Part shown: piece after piece, positions 1-6,998 of the stretch
Numbering within the stretch: the first letter of the stretch is position 1
How the letters are laid out: each line of letters starts with the position of its first letter
Origin: Clostridiales bacterium
Lineage (GTDB): Bacteria > Bacillota > Clostridia > Oscillospirales > Oscillospiraceae
Direction: 5' to 3'
NCBI GenBank assembly: GCA_019423635.1
Contig: JAHZBA010000006.1
Span: 23,314-87,313 of the forward strand
DNA: 64,000 nt
Translations under genes and position numbers: made by a program
The notes under the pieces: model-generated
Told to the model about the DNA's origin: nothing
The model's input: the letters and a program-made list of their open reading frames with translations, nothing else
The model's database searches: none

Positions 1-490
1 TGCACCGGAGACGGTGCCCGCCGTAGGTCAGCTCGTCCCCGTCCCGCAGGTACTGGTACTGCATCCACGCATCCGGCGCCGCCTCCTGGGCGGGGTTGTT
101 GTCCCAGAGGTGCTCCGTCTCCTCCTGGGTGAAGCCGTCCCGGACATACCGGGCGTAGAGATCCCGCCAGCAGTCGTCGTCCATGTAGTCCTCCACGCCG
201 GGGCCGTCAATCTCCCCGATAAAGATCCGGCAGCCGGGCCGGATCAGACTGGGGGCCAGCCCCACGTGGTCGCTGTGAAGGTGGGTTGCGAAGATGTCCA
301 GACGGTCCCGGTCCACGTGCAGCTCCTCCAGCTGCCGCTCCATAGCCAGGCGGCAGGAGGTCCAGCGAAAGCCGGTGTCAATGAGGAGGCTCCGCTCCCC
401 CTGGATGAGATAGCTGTTCAGGGTCTTCAGGGGACTGCCCTCCAGGGGGATCTCCAGCCGCCAGAGGCCGTCTGCCAGTTGTTCTGCCAT
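1..490 (-). CDS. MBL-fold metallohydrolase, 3' end cut by window edge
   Basis: The first 163 codons are present and the frame is still open at base 1, so the C-terminus is missing. The protein starts MAEQLADGLWRLEIPLEG and carries the metallo-beta-lactamase zinc motif THLHSDHVG (H-x-H-x-D-H) at about residues 67-75, preceded by the usual LLIDTGF strand-turn. The fold is a zinc hydrolase of the glyoxalase II/MBL superfamily; the substrate cannot be told from the sequence. ATG at 490 is chosen because GGAG lies just upstream (GGAGAATACC-ATG) and a good promoter ends about 30 bases before it. It is divergent from the HtrA-like gene at 970 and appears to be transcribed alone at its 5' side. Confidence 0.85.
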   Translation of the reverse strand, partial: MAEQLADGLWRLEIPLEGSPLKTLNSYLIQGERSLLIDTGFRWTSCRLAMERQLEELHVDRDRLDIFATHLHSDHVGLAPSLIRPGCRIFIGEIDGPGVEDYMDDDCWRDLYARYVRDGFTQEETEHLWDNNPAQEAAPDAWMQYQYLRDGDELTYGGHRLRC

Positions 491-520
491 GGTATTCTCC
501 ATTTCTCTTTGTTTTTGCCT

Positions 521-549
521 ATGATAACAAATGTTTTTTTGTTTGTCCA
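521..549 (-). promoter_or_regulatory. Sigma-A-type promoter for the MBL-fold gene
   Basis: Read on the minus strand: -35 TGGACA (544-549), 17-base AT-rich spacer, -10 TATCAT (521-526), about 30 bases upstream of the start codon. Confidence 0.6.
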
Positions 550-671
550 GAGGGGGCTTCCCCCTGGCCGCGCCCGTCTCACAAATTTGATCCGCAGGGC
601 GCGATCCATTTTGGGCACACAGCGGTCAATCGAAACTTTTAAAATGTGCCCTGGGACATGTCCTCCCATCG

Positions 672-825
672 GAGATTGTCCGATTCGGAGATATTTTGTA
701 GAGGCGGATATCATCCGCCCGTCCCACGGGAGAACCGGTATGGGGGGAGACGGGCGGCTGATAGCCGCCCCTACAGCAGCGTTTCATGAAGATGCGGACA
801 TGATAAACTGCGCAGTCGGACACTC
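672..825. mobile_element. MITE-like repeat, copy 1 (non-coding)
   Basis: This 154-bp stretch is the reverse complement of 10060-10259 over most of its length. The ends are imperfect inverted repeats (left GAGATTGTCCGA, right TCGGACACTC), and the interior holds a palindromic core (GGGCGGCTGATAGCCGCCC). The 10-mer CCTCCCATCG occurs immediately on both sides (662-671 and 826-835), as expected for a target-site duplication. It has no coding potential. The remainder of 491-842 shows no gene; only the MBL promoter and this element are recognisable. Confidence 0.65.
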
Positions 826-842
826 CCTCCCATCGCTTTCTC

Positions 843-871
843 TTGCGCCGATGACCAGTTGGTGCTACAAT
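843..871 (+). promoter_or_regulatory. Promoter of the HtrA-like protease gene
   Basis: TTGCGC (843-848), 17-base spacer, TACAAT (866-871). It lies just outside the MITE-like repeat and about 98 bases before the start codon, leaving a leader with two hairpins. Confidence 0.6.
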
Positions 872-880
872 AGTGCCTGC

Positions 881-923
881 CGGCAGCACGCGCTGCCGTT
901 TCGGCCCTGTTTGAAACAGGGCC
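881..923 (+). promoter_or_regulatory. Two leader hairpins upstream of the HtrA-like gene
   Basis: CGGCAGC/GCTGCCG (881-898) and GGCCCTGT/ACAGGGCC (903-923) are consecutive hairpins in the untranslated leader. Neither is followed by a T-run, so they are not simple terminators; a role in mRNA stability or control is only a possibility. Confidence 0.35.
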
Positions 924-969
924 CCGTCCCTACATCCACACATGAAACACCCGAACTCGGAGGAACACC

Positions 970-2292
970 ATGAAAAAAAGAATTCTCGCCATGCTCTGCG
1001 CCCTGCTGCTGTTGGCGGGGGCGCTTCCCGCCGCCTCTGCCCTGGAGGGAGAGGCGGAGCGCGCCGCCGACACGCTGGCGGCCCTGAACCTGCTCAGCGG
1101 CAGCTACGCCCTGAAGGACCCGGCCACCCGGGCCCAGGCCGCCGTACTGCTGGTGCGGCTGGCCGGCGCGGAGAAGAGCGCCGCCGCCTCCACGGCAGGC
1201 CGCTCCAGCTTCCGCGGCGCCCCGGACTGGGCCCTGCCCTCCATCGCCTACGCTGCCCGCCAGGGCTGGATCACCAGCACCACGGCCCAGGGCTTCCACG
1301 CCGAGACCACCGTCACCGGGGACGACTTCTGCGCCATGCTGCTCCGGATGCTGGGCTACAGCGAGAAAACCGGCGACTTCACCGCCGGCGACGCCGCTCA
1401 GTTCGCCCGGCATATCGGTCTCACCGCCCGGACCTACCAGGGCGCGCTGACCCGGGGCGACGTGTTCCAGATCCTGCGGGACGCCCTGACCTTCTCCTAT
1501 AAGGACGGCAGCGGCACCGTGGTGGAGCACCTGGTCTCCGCCGGGGTCTGCACGAAGGCCTCCGCCAGCGCCCTGGGGCTTTTGGACCGGGAGCTCACCG
1601 CCCGGGAGGCGGCGGACCGCCACATGGCCGCGGTGTTCTGCATGAACGTCTACGAGCGCCAGAAGGAGATCGACGCCAAGACCCCCTCCTCCAACGCCAG
1701 CGGCTTTTTCATCTCGGCGGAGGGTCTTGCGGTCACCAACTATCACTCCATTGAAGACGGGATCTATGCCCAGGTGATTCTGGTCACCGGTGAGGTCTAC
1801 CCGGTGGAGTCCGTCCTCTTCTACGACCCGGAGATTGACATCGCCGTGATTCAGGTCTCCCGGACCTCCGAGGAGGGCGACACCACCTCCGGCTTCGCCT
1901 GGCTGGAGCTGGTGGGCACCGCCGACGCCCGTCCCGGCGACGTGGTCTACACCCTGGGCAATCCCCTGGGAATGGGCCTTGCGGTGAGCTCCGGCATCAT
2001 CGGCTCCACGGACCGGCCTGTGGAGGGGTACACCCTGCCCTGCATCATCAACACCGCCGACATCTCCCACGGCAGCAGCGGCGGCACGCTGCTGAACGTC
2101 TACGGGCAGGTGCTGGCCGTCACCACCGGCGCCTACACCCGGGGCAACAACATGTACATCGCGGTGCCGGTGGACCCGGTGATGACCGCCGATCTCACCG
2201 CCAACCGCTGGACGCTGGAGGAGGTCAAGGAGATCGAGACCGCCAGGGCCGAGGCCGCCAAGGCGGAGGAGGCCACCGCGCCGAAAAAGTGA
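970..2292 (+). CDS. Exported HtrA-like trypsin-fold serine protease with N-terminal SLH-like region
   Basis: The 440-residue protein has a signal peptide (MKKRILAMLCALLLLAGALPAASA), then a region to about residue 190 that resembles degenerate surface-layer-homology repeats (APDWALPSIAYAARQGWI), then a trypsin-fold domain. The triad is visible as His259 (NYHS), Asp290 (EIDIAVIQ) and Ser370 (HGSSGG). The oxyanion strand LGNPLGMGLAVSSGIIG is typical of DegP/HtrA. No PDZ domain follows: the protein ends soon after the protease domain with a charged helix. This suggests a cell-wall-associated quality-control or processing protease acting outside the membrane. RBS GGAGG lies 8 bases before the ATG. 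It is monocistronic, with a promoter at 843 and a terminator at 2307. Confidence 0.85.
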   Translation: MKKRILAMLCALLLLAGALPAASALEGEAERAADTLAALNLLSGSYALKDPATRAQAAVLLVRLAGAEKSAAASTAGRSSFRGAPDWALPSIAYAARQGWITSTTAQGFHAETTVTGDDFCAMLLRMLGYSEKTGDFTAGDAAQFARHIGLTARTYQGALTRGDVFQILRDALTFSYKDGSGTVVEHLVSAGVCTKASASALGLLDRELTAREAADRHMAAVFCMNVYERQKEIDAKTPSSNASGFFISAEGLAVTNYHSIEDGIYAQVILVTGEVYPVESVLFYDPEIDIAVIQVSRTSEEGDTTSGFAWLELVGTADARPGDVVYTLGNPLGMGLAVSSGIIGSTDRPVEGYTLPCIINTADISHGSSGGTLLNVYGQVLAVTTGAYTRGNNMYIAVPVDPVMTADLTANRWTLEEVKEIETARAEAAKAEEATAPKK

Positions 2293-2306
2293 GCGAGCGA
2301 TACAAA

Positions 2307-2332
2307 GAGGCCCGGACAGCTGTCCGGGCCTC
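2307..2332 (+). terminator. Palindromic terminator after the HtrA-like gene
   Basis: A perfect 26-base palindrome with half-site GAGGCCCGGACAG starts 14 bases after the stop codon. It is the first of several hairpins in the convergent gap. Confidence 0.6.
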
Positions 2333-2518
2333 AGCTTGTCGAAAAAGTATTTTCGACAAGCTGAGCGGGCGTTTCAGAACTTCAAAAAGTTCTGAAACGC
2401 CCTGATTAAAATGGCGCAGGGAACCCCTCCTGGGTTCCCCGCACACACCCCTCCTTCCCGTTTTCCAAGATTCTACCCTTTTTCGACAGACTGGGGCCCG
2501 GACAGCTGTCCGGGCCCC
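2333..2518. repeat. Array of hairpins between two convergent genes
   Basis: Four further hairpins follow: CAGCTTGTCGAAAA/TTTTCGACAAGCTG (2332-2363), GGGCGTTTCAGAACTT/AAGTTCTGAAACGCCC (2367-2403), GGGAACCC/GGGTTCCC near 2418-2439, and a second copy of the GCCCGGACAG palindrome at 2493-2518. No coding sequence is present. The first stem sequence (CAGCTTGTCGAAAA) recurs downstream of gapA near 63218. Confidence 0.6.
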
Positions 2519-2529
2519 TTAAAATTTCC

Positions 2530-3180
2530 TCAGTGGGCCAGGATGAAGGCCTCCAGCTCCTCCGCCGTCCGGAACACGGCCAGGGCGCCGGCCTCCTCCA
2601 TCTCCCCGGGGGCTGCGTAGCCGAAGAACCCCACGCCCACGCAGTCGATGCCGAAGGCCTTGGCTCCCAGCACATCAAACTTCCGGTCCCCCACCATCAA
2701 AACCTCTCCTGGATCGGGGTTTCCCAGCCGCCGCAGCGCCTCCCGAATGACGTCGGCCTTCTCCCAGTCGTCCGTGGGCGGGCTGCCGGCAATCACCTCC
2801 AGAGACGGCGCAAAGCCGAACCTCTCGCAGATGGGAATACACAGCTTCTCCGGCTTGGAGGAGGCCAGCGCCAGCACACGGCCCTGCTCCTTCAGCCGGG
2901 CGCACAGCTCCGCCATCCCCGGCGCAGGGGCGTTTTCAAACTTGCCGATGGGCACATACCGCTCCCGGAACAGCCGGATGCCCGTCTGGATCTCCTCCCC
3001 GGCAAAGCCGCAGAAGAGCTGGAAGGACTCCTGCAGGGGCGGCCCGATGAACTGGAGCAGCGTCTCATCTCCCGGAACGGGCTTTCCCATCTTCTCAAAG
3101 GCATACCGCAGGGATTTCAGAATGCCCTCCTTGGAATCGGTCAGGGTTCCGTCCAGATCGAACAGAATGTACCGGTACAT
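2530..3180 (-). CDS. HAD-superfamily phosphatase, phosphoglycolate phosphatase-like
   Basis: A 216-residue hydrolase of the HAD superfamily. Motif I is FDLDGTL (Asp8 nucleophile, Asp10 acid/base), motif II ASSKPE, and motif IV VLMVGDRKFDVLGAKA. The cap of about 70 helical residues after motif I is the C1 type found in Gph/PpaX enzymes. Such proteins clear phosphoglycolate or pyrophosphate and other small phosphoesters; the exact substrate is not determined. The ATG at 3180 is chosen because AAAGGAGGACTGTT precedes it and because the family begins a few residues before DLDGTL; the frame stays open upstream but without family similarity. It is convergent with the HtrA-like gene and has its own promoter. 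Confidence 0.85.
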   Translation of the reverse strand: MYRYILFDLDGTLTDSKEGILKSLRYAFEKMGKPVPGDETLLQFIGPPLQESFQLFCGFAGEEIQTGIRLFRERYVPIGKFENAPAPGMAELCARLKEQGRVLALASSKPEKLCIPICERFGFAPSLEVIAGSPPTDDWEKADVIREALRRLGNPDPGEVLMVGDRKFDVLGAKAFGIDCVGVGFFGYAAPGEMEEAGALAVFRTAEELEAFILAH

Positions 3181-3235
3181 AACAGTCCTCCTTTTCGGCT
3201 GCCGGGCGGGCGGCGCCGGGCAGCGGATCGCGCCT

Positions 3236-3264
3236 ATTTTACCATGATTTCCCCGGCCGCGCAA
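3236..3264 (-). promoter_or_regulatory. Promoter of the HAD phosphatase gene
   Basis: On the minus strand: TTGCGC (3259-3264), 17-base spacer, TAAAAT (3236-3241), about 55 bases before the start codon. Confidence 0.6.
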
Positions 3265-3388
3265 GGGGGAACCGGGTGGGGCGTGTTCCAGGGCGCATTT
3301 TAAAACAGGAACGTCCTTAGGGGCAAACCGGTGTGTTCTCCCTCTTCTACCAGGGAGTGCCGGAATTTCGAAAAAGAACTCAATCATA

Positions 3389-3417
3389 TTGCATGAAATC
3401 AAGTCCTATGATATGAT
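3389..3417 (+). promoter_or_regulatory. Promoter of the AT-rich orphan gene
   Basis: TTGCAT (3389-3394), 17-base spacer, TATGAT (3412-3417), 52 bases before the proposed GTG start. The promoter belongs to the AT-rich island and not to the GC-rich flank. Confidence 0.55.
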
Positions 3418-3468
3418 AAATTATGTTATCAGACCATACAATTCTTAAAAATAGGAGGAATTCAGGCT

Positions 3469-4134
3469 GTGAAATATGACATACAAAAATATTTTTGTAA
3501 AGATGAAGATGCTTTTTATGAAAAAGATAATGGGGACAGAGGGAGGAGGTCGATTCACAACAGATATGACAAAACAAGAGTTAATAAAGCTAAAGAACAA
3601 AGTCAGCAAGAACCAGTGGCGGTCAGTCAGGTTCTGGCATATGTCAACGAACTGTTGAATTGTATAAAATTTAATAATGGAGCCTCAAAAACTGTTTGTG
3701 TGAATACGATAGAACTTGATAATGGCAAGCATCTTATTTTAGATAATGGCATAATTGCAGTCGGTTGTAATTGGGATGGGCCAGTATATGACAAAAAGAA
3801 TCATAAATATATCAAGTGGGACCGTAAATATGATGTAATAAAAGAAACCTTCAATTTGACCGATGCGAGAAATATCGTCTGGATTAAATTTACAAAAAAC
3901 GGAAGAGTCGGCGTAATTGCCCAGAGCTTTGATATTAATTTTGATTATGATACGACGTCCGGGGAATTGGTACGCGAGTGGGATGACGGATGGGATACAT
4001 CTTTTGTCTTGATATTTCCACTTACACAGGATATTCTTCGTTCAAACTCTAAAGAGGAAATTGAAACTGCGATTGGCAATTATTTAATTGAAAAAGGAGT
4101 TCCAATGATAGATTACTATTCACATAACTATTAA
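3469..4134 (+). CDS. Hypothetical protein in an AT-rich island, probably acquired
   Basis: The 221-residue protein is not recognised. It is soluble and acidic to neutral, with no signal peptide or membrane helix, and is rich in Asn, Lys, Ile, Tyr and Asp, with a beta-rich middle (ILDNGIIAVGCNWDGPVYD; RNIVWIKFTKNGRVGVIAQ) and a short helical tail. The coding sequence uses AT-ending codons and is visibly poorer in GC than every neighbour, which points to horizontal transfer. GTG at 3469 is preferred because AGGAGG lies 10 bases upstream. It has its own promoter and terminator and no partner gene. Its size and isolated setting would suit an orphan immunity-type or accessory cargo protein, but nothing in the sequence shows that. 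Confidence 0.75.
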   Translation: MKYDIQKYFCKDEDAFYEKDNGDRGRRSIHNRYDKTRVNKAKEQSQQEPVAVSQVLAYVNELLNCIKFNNGASKTVCVNTIELDNGKHLILDNGIIAVGCNWDGPVYDKKNHKYIKWDRKYDVIKETFNLTDARNIVWIKFTKNGRVGVIAQSFDINFDYDTTSGELVREWDDGWDTSFVLIFPLTQDILRSNSKEEIETAIGNYLIEKGVPMIDYYSHNY

Positions 4135-4154
4135 GAGGGCGCAACCTTCTGTTT

Positions 4155-4190
4155 AACGGAGAGCTGTCAATTACGGCAGTTCTCCGTTTT
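4155..4190 (+). terminator. Intrinsic terminator after the AT-rich gene
   Basis: Stem AACGGAGAGCTG/CAGTTCTCCGTT with one G-T pair, followed by TTTTC, 20 bases after the stop codon. Confidence 0.75.
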
Positions 4191-4286
4191 CAATCCTCTT
4201 GCAAGTTGCTTGGCAAAGCGGTATTCAGCCACACTAATTAAAAAATTGGAAACTGGGGGGATGGGAATCCGACAGACCGGGCCGCC

Positions 4287-4315
4287 TTGCCAGCCCCGCG
4301 GGCCTATGGTAGAAT
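4287..4315 (+). promoter_or_regulatory. Promoter of the DUF4304-like gene
   Basis: TTGCCA (4287-4292), 17-base spacer, TAGAAT (4310-4315), 42 bases upstream of the ATG. Confidence 0.55.
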
Positions 4316-4357
4316 GACAGAGAACAGAGGAAGAACGCAGAAAGGCGGGAGCAGCGG

Positions 4358-4966
4358 ATGGATCACAACCAGATCATTGCCCGGGCGGCAGGAGCGGTTC
4401 TGGCGCCTCACGGCCTGTTCCGGAAGGGGCGGTCCCGCATCTGGGTGGATGACTGCGGGTGGTTTTTGACGCTGGCGGAGTTCCAGCCCAGCGCCTGGGA
4501 GCGGGGCTCCTACCTCAATGTGGGGGTTCACTTTCTGTGGAGCCGGCAGATGGTCCTCACCTATGACCGCGGCGGCCGGGTGGACGGCTGGGTGCCCTTC
4601 ACCGGGGAAGAGGAGCGCTTTGCCCGCGGAATCACGGACCTGGCGGAGCGGGCCCTGGAGAGGGTGCTGTCATACCGGGCCCTCCGGGACCCCGCCCTGG
4701 CAAAGGGGGAGCTTTTGCAGGACGCCCGGTGGGAGGCGCGCTATGACCAGCTGATGGTCTGCGCCCTGACGGAGGACCCCCGGACCGGGGCGCTCTGCCG
4801 TCAGCTGCTGGAGGACGGCCGCCTGGGCCCGGCGCTGCGGGCGGAGCTTACCGGGGAGGTGCTTCCGCTCCTGGCGGACCCCGGCGGGCTCCGGACGGCC
4901 GTGGAGGTGCGGATCGCCGCCCAGCGGGCCTTCTGGCGCGGCAGGGGCATGGGGCGCCTGGGGTGA
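4358..4966 (+). CDS. Hypothetical protein, DUF4304-like
   Basis: A 202-residue soluble protein. The N-terminal part (GLFRKGRSRIWVDDCGWFLTLAEFQPS followed by GSYLNVGVHFLW) has the layout of DUF4304 and related small proteins, in which a GFxKxGxxW segment leads to a strand with Asn-Leu/Val-Gly. The rest is helical and rich in Leu/Ala/Arg (ITDLAERALERVLSYRAL). The family has no established function. The ATG follows AAAGGCGGGAGCAGCGG. It is monocistronic, upstream of the LysR gene which has its own promoter. The family match was made by eye and is tentative. Confidence 0.7.
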   Translation: MDHNQIIARAAGAVLAPHGLFRKGRSRIWVDDCGWFLTLAEFQPSAWERGSYLNVGVHFLWSRQMVLTYDRGGRVDGWVPFTGEEERFARGITDLAERALERVLSYRALRDPALAKGELLQDARWEARYDQLMVCALTEDPRTGALCRQLLEDGRLGPALRAELTGEVLPLLADPGGLRTAVEVRIAAQRAFWRGRGMGRLG

Positions 4967-4993
4967 GGGGCTGCCGCTTTTTCCGCCGGCCGG

Positions 4994-5022
4994 TTGACAT
5001 TCCGCCCCGGAATTTTTATAAT
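4994..5022 (+). promoter_or_regulatory. Consensus sigma-A promoter of lysR-mscS with internal inverted repeat
   Basis: TTGACA (4994-4999), exactly 17 bases, TATAAT (5017-5022): a perfect consensus. The spacer contains TTCC-N5-GGAA, placed where a LysR-type regulator could act on its own promoter. The perfect promoter is notable since LysR genes are usually weakly expressed. Confidence 0.8.
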
Positions 5023-5054
5023 CACAGCAGAAACAGGCAGAAGGAGGAGTGCCC

Positions 5055-6041
5055 ATGACCTTTCAGCAGCTGACCTATGTGGCGGAGATCTCCAAGTGCG
5101 GGTCCATCAACAAGGCCGCCCAGCGGCTGCACCTGTCCCAGTCCGGCATCTCCGCGGCGGTGCGGGAGCTGGAGGAGGAGCTGGGCATCCAGTTCTTCCG
5201 CCGCAGCAACCGGGGGGTGGAGTTCACCCCGGAGGGCAAGGAGTTTCTGGGCTACGCCCTGTCCCTGCTGGAGCAGAAGCGGCGGATTGAGAGTTTGTAC
5301 GGTCCCGGCCGGGACGGGGCCGCGCCGGCCCGCTTCTCCGTGTCCACCCAGCGCTACCCCTTCACGGAGGAGGCCTTTGTGCAGCTGCTCCAGACCGCGG
5401 AGGACCATCGCTTCCGCTTCTCCCTGCGGGAGACGGGCATGGACGCGGTGATTGACGACGTATACGACCACCGGGCGGATCTCGGCGTGATCTTTTTGAC
5501 GGAGCTGACGGAGAAGATCATCTGCCGGCTGCTGGACGCCCGGGGCCTGGTCTTCCACGAGACGGCCGCCGTGGCGCCCTGTGTCTACCTCCGCCGGGAC
5601 CACCCCCTGGCGGGGCGGAAGGCCGTGACGGAGGCGGATCTGGAGGGATACCCCTACGTCTCCTTCCAGCGCTCCCAGGGCGTGGCGGCGGACTTCTCCG
5701 AGGAGTACCCCTCCATGCGGCGCCCGGACCGCTGGATTCACGTGAACAACCGGGCCACCATGATGAGCGTTCTGGCCCGGACCGACGCCTTCACCACCGG
5801 CAGCGGCCTTCTGGTGGAGAGCTTCATCAGCCAGGCGGTGGTGACGGTGCCCCTGGCGGACAAGAGCCCCGTCCGCATCGGCTGGATCGCCCCCCGGAAC
5901 GGCCGTCTGGCCCCCAGGGCGGAGCAGTTCGTCGCGCTGCTGGAATCGGCTGTGGCGGACTCCATCCGCTTCACGGAGCAGCTGCACCGGTCCCTGGCGG
6001 AGCAGGCGGAGAAGAACAGCGAGGAGGCGGGAGGATGCTGA
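5055..6041 (+). CDS. LysR-family transcriptional regulator
   Basis: A 328-residue regulator. Residues 1-60 form the winged helix-turn-helix (MTFQQLTYVAEISKCGSINKAAQRLHLSQSGISAAVRELEEELGI), followed by a linker helix and a periplasmic-binding-protein-like effector domain from about residue 90. The effector is unknown; in CysB/CbL-like members it is a small metabolite. ATG at 5055 is preferred over an upstream GTG at 5049 because AAGGAGGAG is correctly spaced for it. The stop overlaps the start of the MscS gene by 7 bases, so the two are translationally coupled and the regulator may respond to a condition tied to osmotic or solute stress (inference). Confidence 0.9.
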   Translation: MTFQQLTYVAEISKCGSINKAAQRLHLSQSGISAAVRELEEELGIQFFRRSNRGVEFTPEGKEFLGYALSLLEQKRRIESLYGPGRDGAAPARFSVSTQRYPFTEEAFVQLLQTAEDHRFRFSLRETGMDAVIDDVYDHRADLGVIFLTELTEKIICRLLDARGLVFHETAAVAPCVYLRRDHPLAGRKAVTEADLEGYPYVSFQRSQGVAADFSEEYPSMRRPDRWIHVNNRATMMSVLARTDAFTTGSGLLVESFISQAVVTVPLADKSPVRIGWIAPRNGRLAPRAEQFVALLESAVADSIRFTEQLHRSLAEQAEKNSEEAGGC

Positions 6042-6853
6042 ATTTACAGGAGCTGGCGAAAAACATGAATCTCTCCCTCAGCGGGGCGCTGTCGGCGCTG
6101 CTGACGCTGGTGCTCTGCCTGGTGGTGATCCGGGTTGCGCTGAAGCTGATCCGGCGGCTGCTGGAGCGGTCCAAGCTGGACCAGCGCATCCGGAAATACC
6201 TCTTCTCCGGCATCAAGACGCTGCTGTATCTGATCGCGGCCATCATTGTGGTGGGAAGCCTCGGCATTGACATGACGTCCCTGGTGGCGCTGCTGTCGGT
6301 GGCCTCCCTGGGGGTCACCCTGGCGGCGGAGGACGTGCTGGGCAATATCGCCGGGGGACTGGTGATCCTCTCCTCCCACCCCTTCACCATCGGGGACTAT
6401 ATCGAGGCCTCCGGCACCGCCGGGACGGTGGAGGAGATCACCCTGAACCACACCCGCCTGGTGACGCCGGACGGCCTTCTGGTGCTGCTGCCCAACAAGG
6501 GCCTGGCGGACTCCCAGGTGACCAACTACACCGCCCTGGGCCGCCGCCGGGTGACCCAGGTCATCACCGCCTCCTACGGCGACGAGACGGAGACCGTGAA
6601 GGCCGCCTGCCGCGCGGCGCTGGAGCGGACGCCGGGACTGCTCCAGGACCCTCCGCCGGCGGTCTATGTGACAGGCTACGGCGAGAGCGCCATCGAGTAC
6701 ACGATCTACTGCTGGTGCGCGGCGGAGAATTTTCTCAACGTGAAGTTCACCCTCTCGGAGCAGCTGCGGCCGGCCTTTGCGGAGCATCATGTGGAGATGA
6801 CCTACAACCACCTGAACGTGCACATTGTGGAGAACAACTGCCCGCCGGAGTGA
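6035..6853 (+). CDS. Small-conductance mechanosensitive channel, MscS family
   Basis: The 272-residue length matches minimal MscS. Hydrophobic segments lie at about residues 14-36, 58-76 and 80-110; the third (ALLSVASLGVTLAAEDVLGNIAGG) is the Gly/Ala-rich pore helix, and it leads into the cytosolic beta domain with the family signature PFTIGDYIE. The alpha-beta C-terminal part follows (RVTQVITASYGDETETVKAACRAAL). The channel relieves turgor on hypo-osmotic shock. ATG at 6035 sits inside the lysR stop region (GGGAGG-ATGCTGA). A strong terminator follows at 6906. Confidence 0.92.
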   Translation: MLNLQELAKNMNLSLSGALSALLTLVLCLVVIRVALKLIRRLLERSKLDQRIRKYLFSGIKTLLYLIAAIIVVGSLGIDMTSLVALLSVASLGVTLAAEDVLGNIAGGLVILSSHPFTIGDYIEASGTAGTVEEITLNHTRLVTPDGLLVLLPNKGLADSQVTNYTALGRRRVTQVITASYGDETETVKAACRAALERTPGLLQDPPPAVYVTGYGESAIEYTIYCWCAAENFLNVKFTLSEQLRPAFAEHHVEMTYNHLNVHIVENNCPPE

Positions 6854-6905
6854 AGCGGGACTCCTCTGTCAACCGCCGAACGTTTCCCGGCCGGAACACG
6901 AACAC

Positions 6906-6935
6906 GGAGCGGCGCTGCTTTTGCAGCGCCGCTCC
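6906..6935. terminator. Terminator hairpin between mscS and the Sel1-repeat gene
   Basis: A perfect 13-bp stem GGAGCGGCGCTGC/GCAGCGCCGCTCC with a TTTT loop lies between the convergent genes. There is no strong T-run on either side, but the position suits a bidirectional stop. Confidence 0.6.
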
Positions 6936-6998
6936 GGCTGTATATGGATCTTTCATCCAATCCGCCCTCTGCCGTCGGGCACGGGCCGGCTCCGGCAC

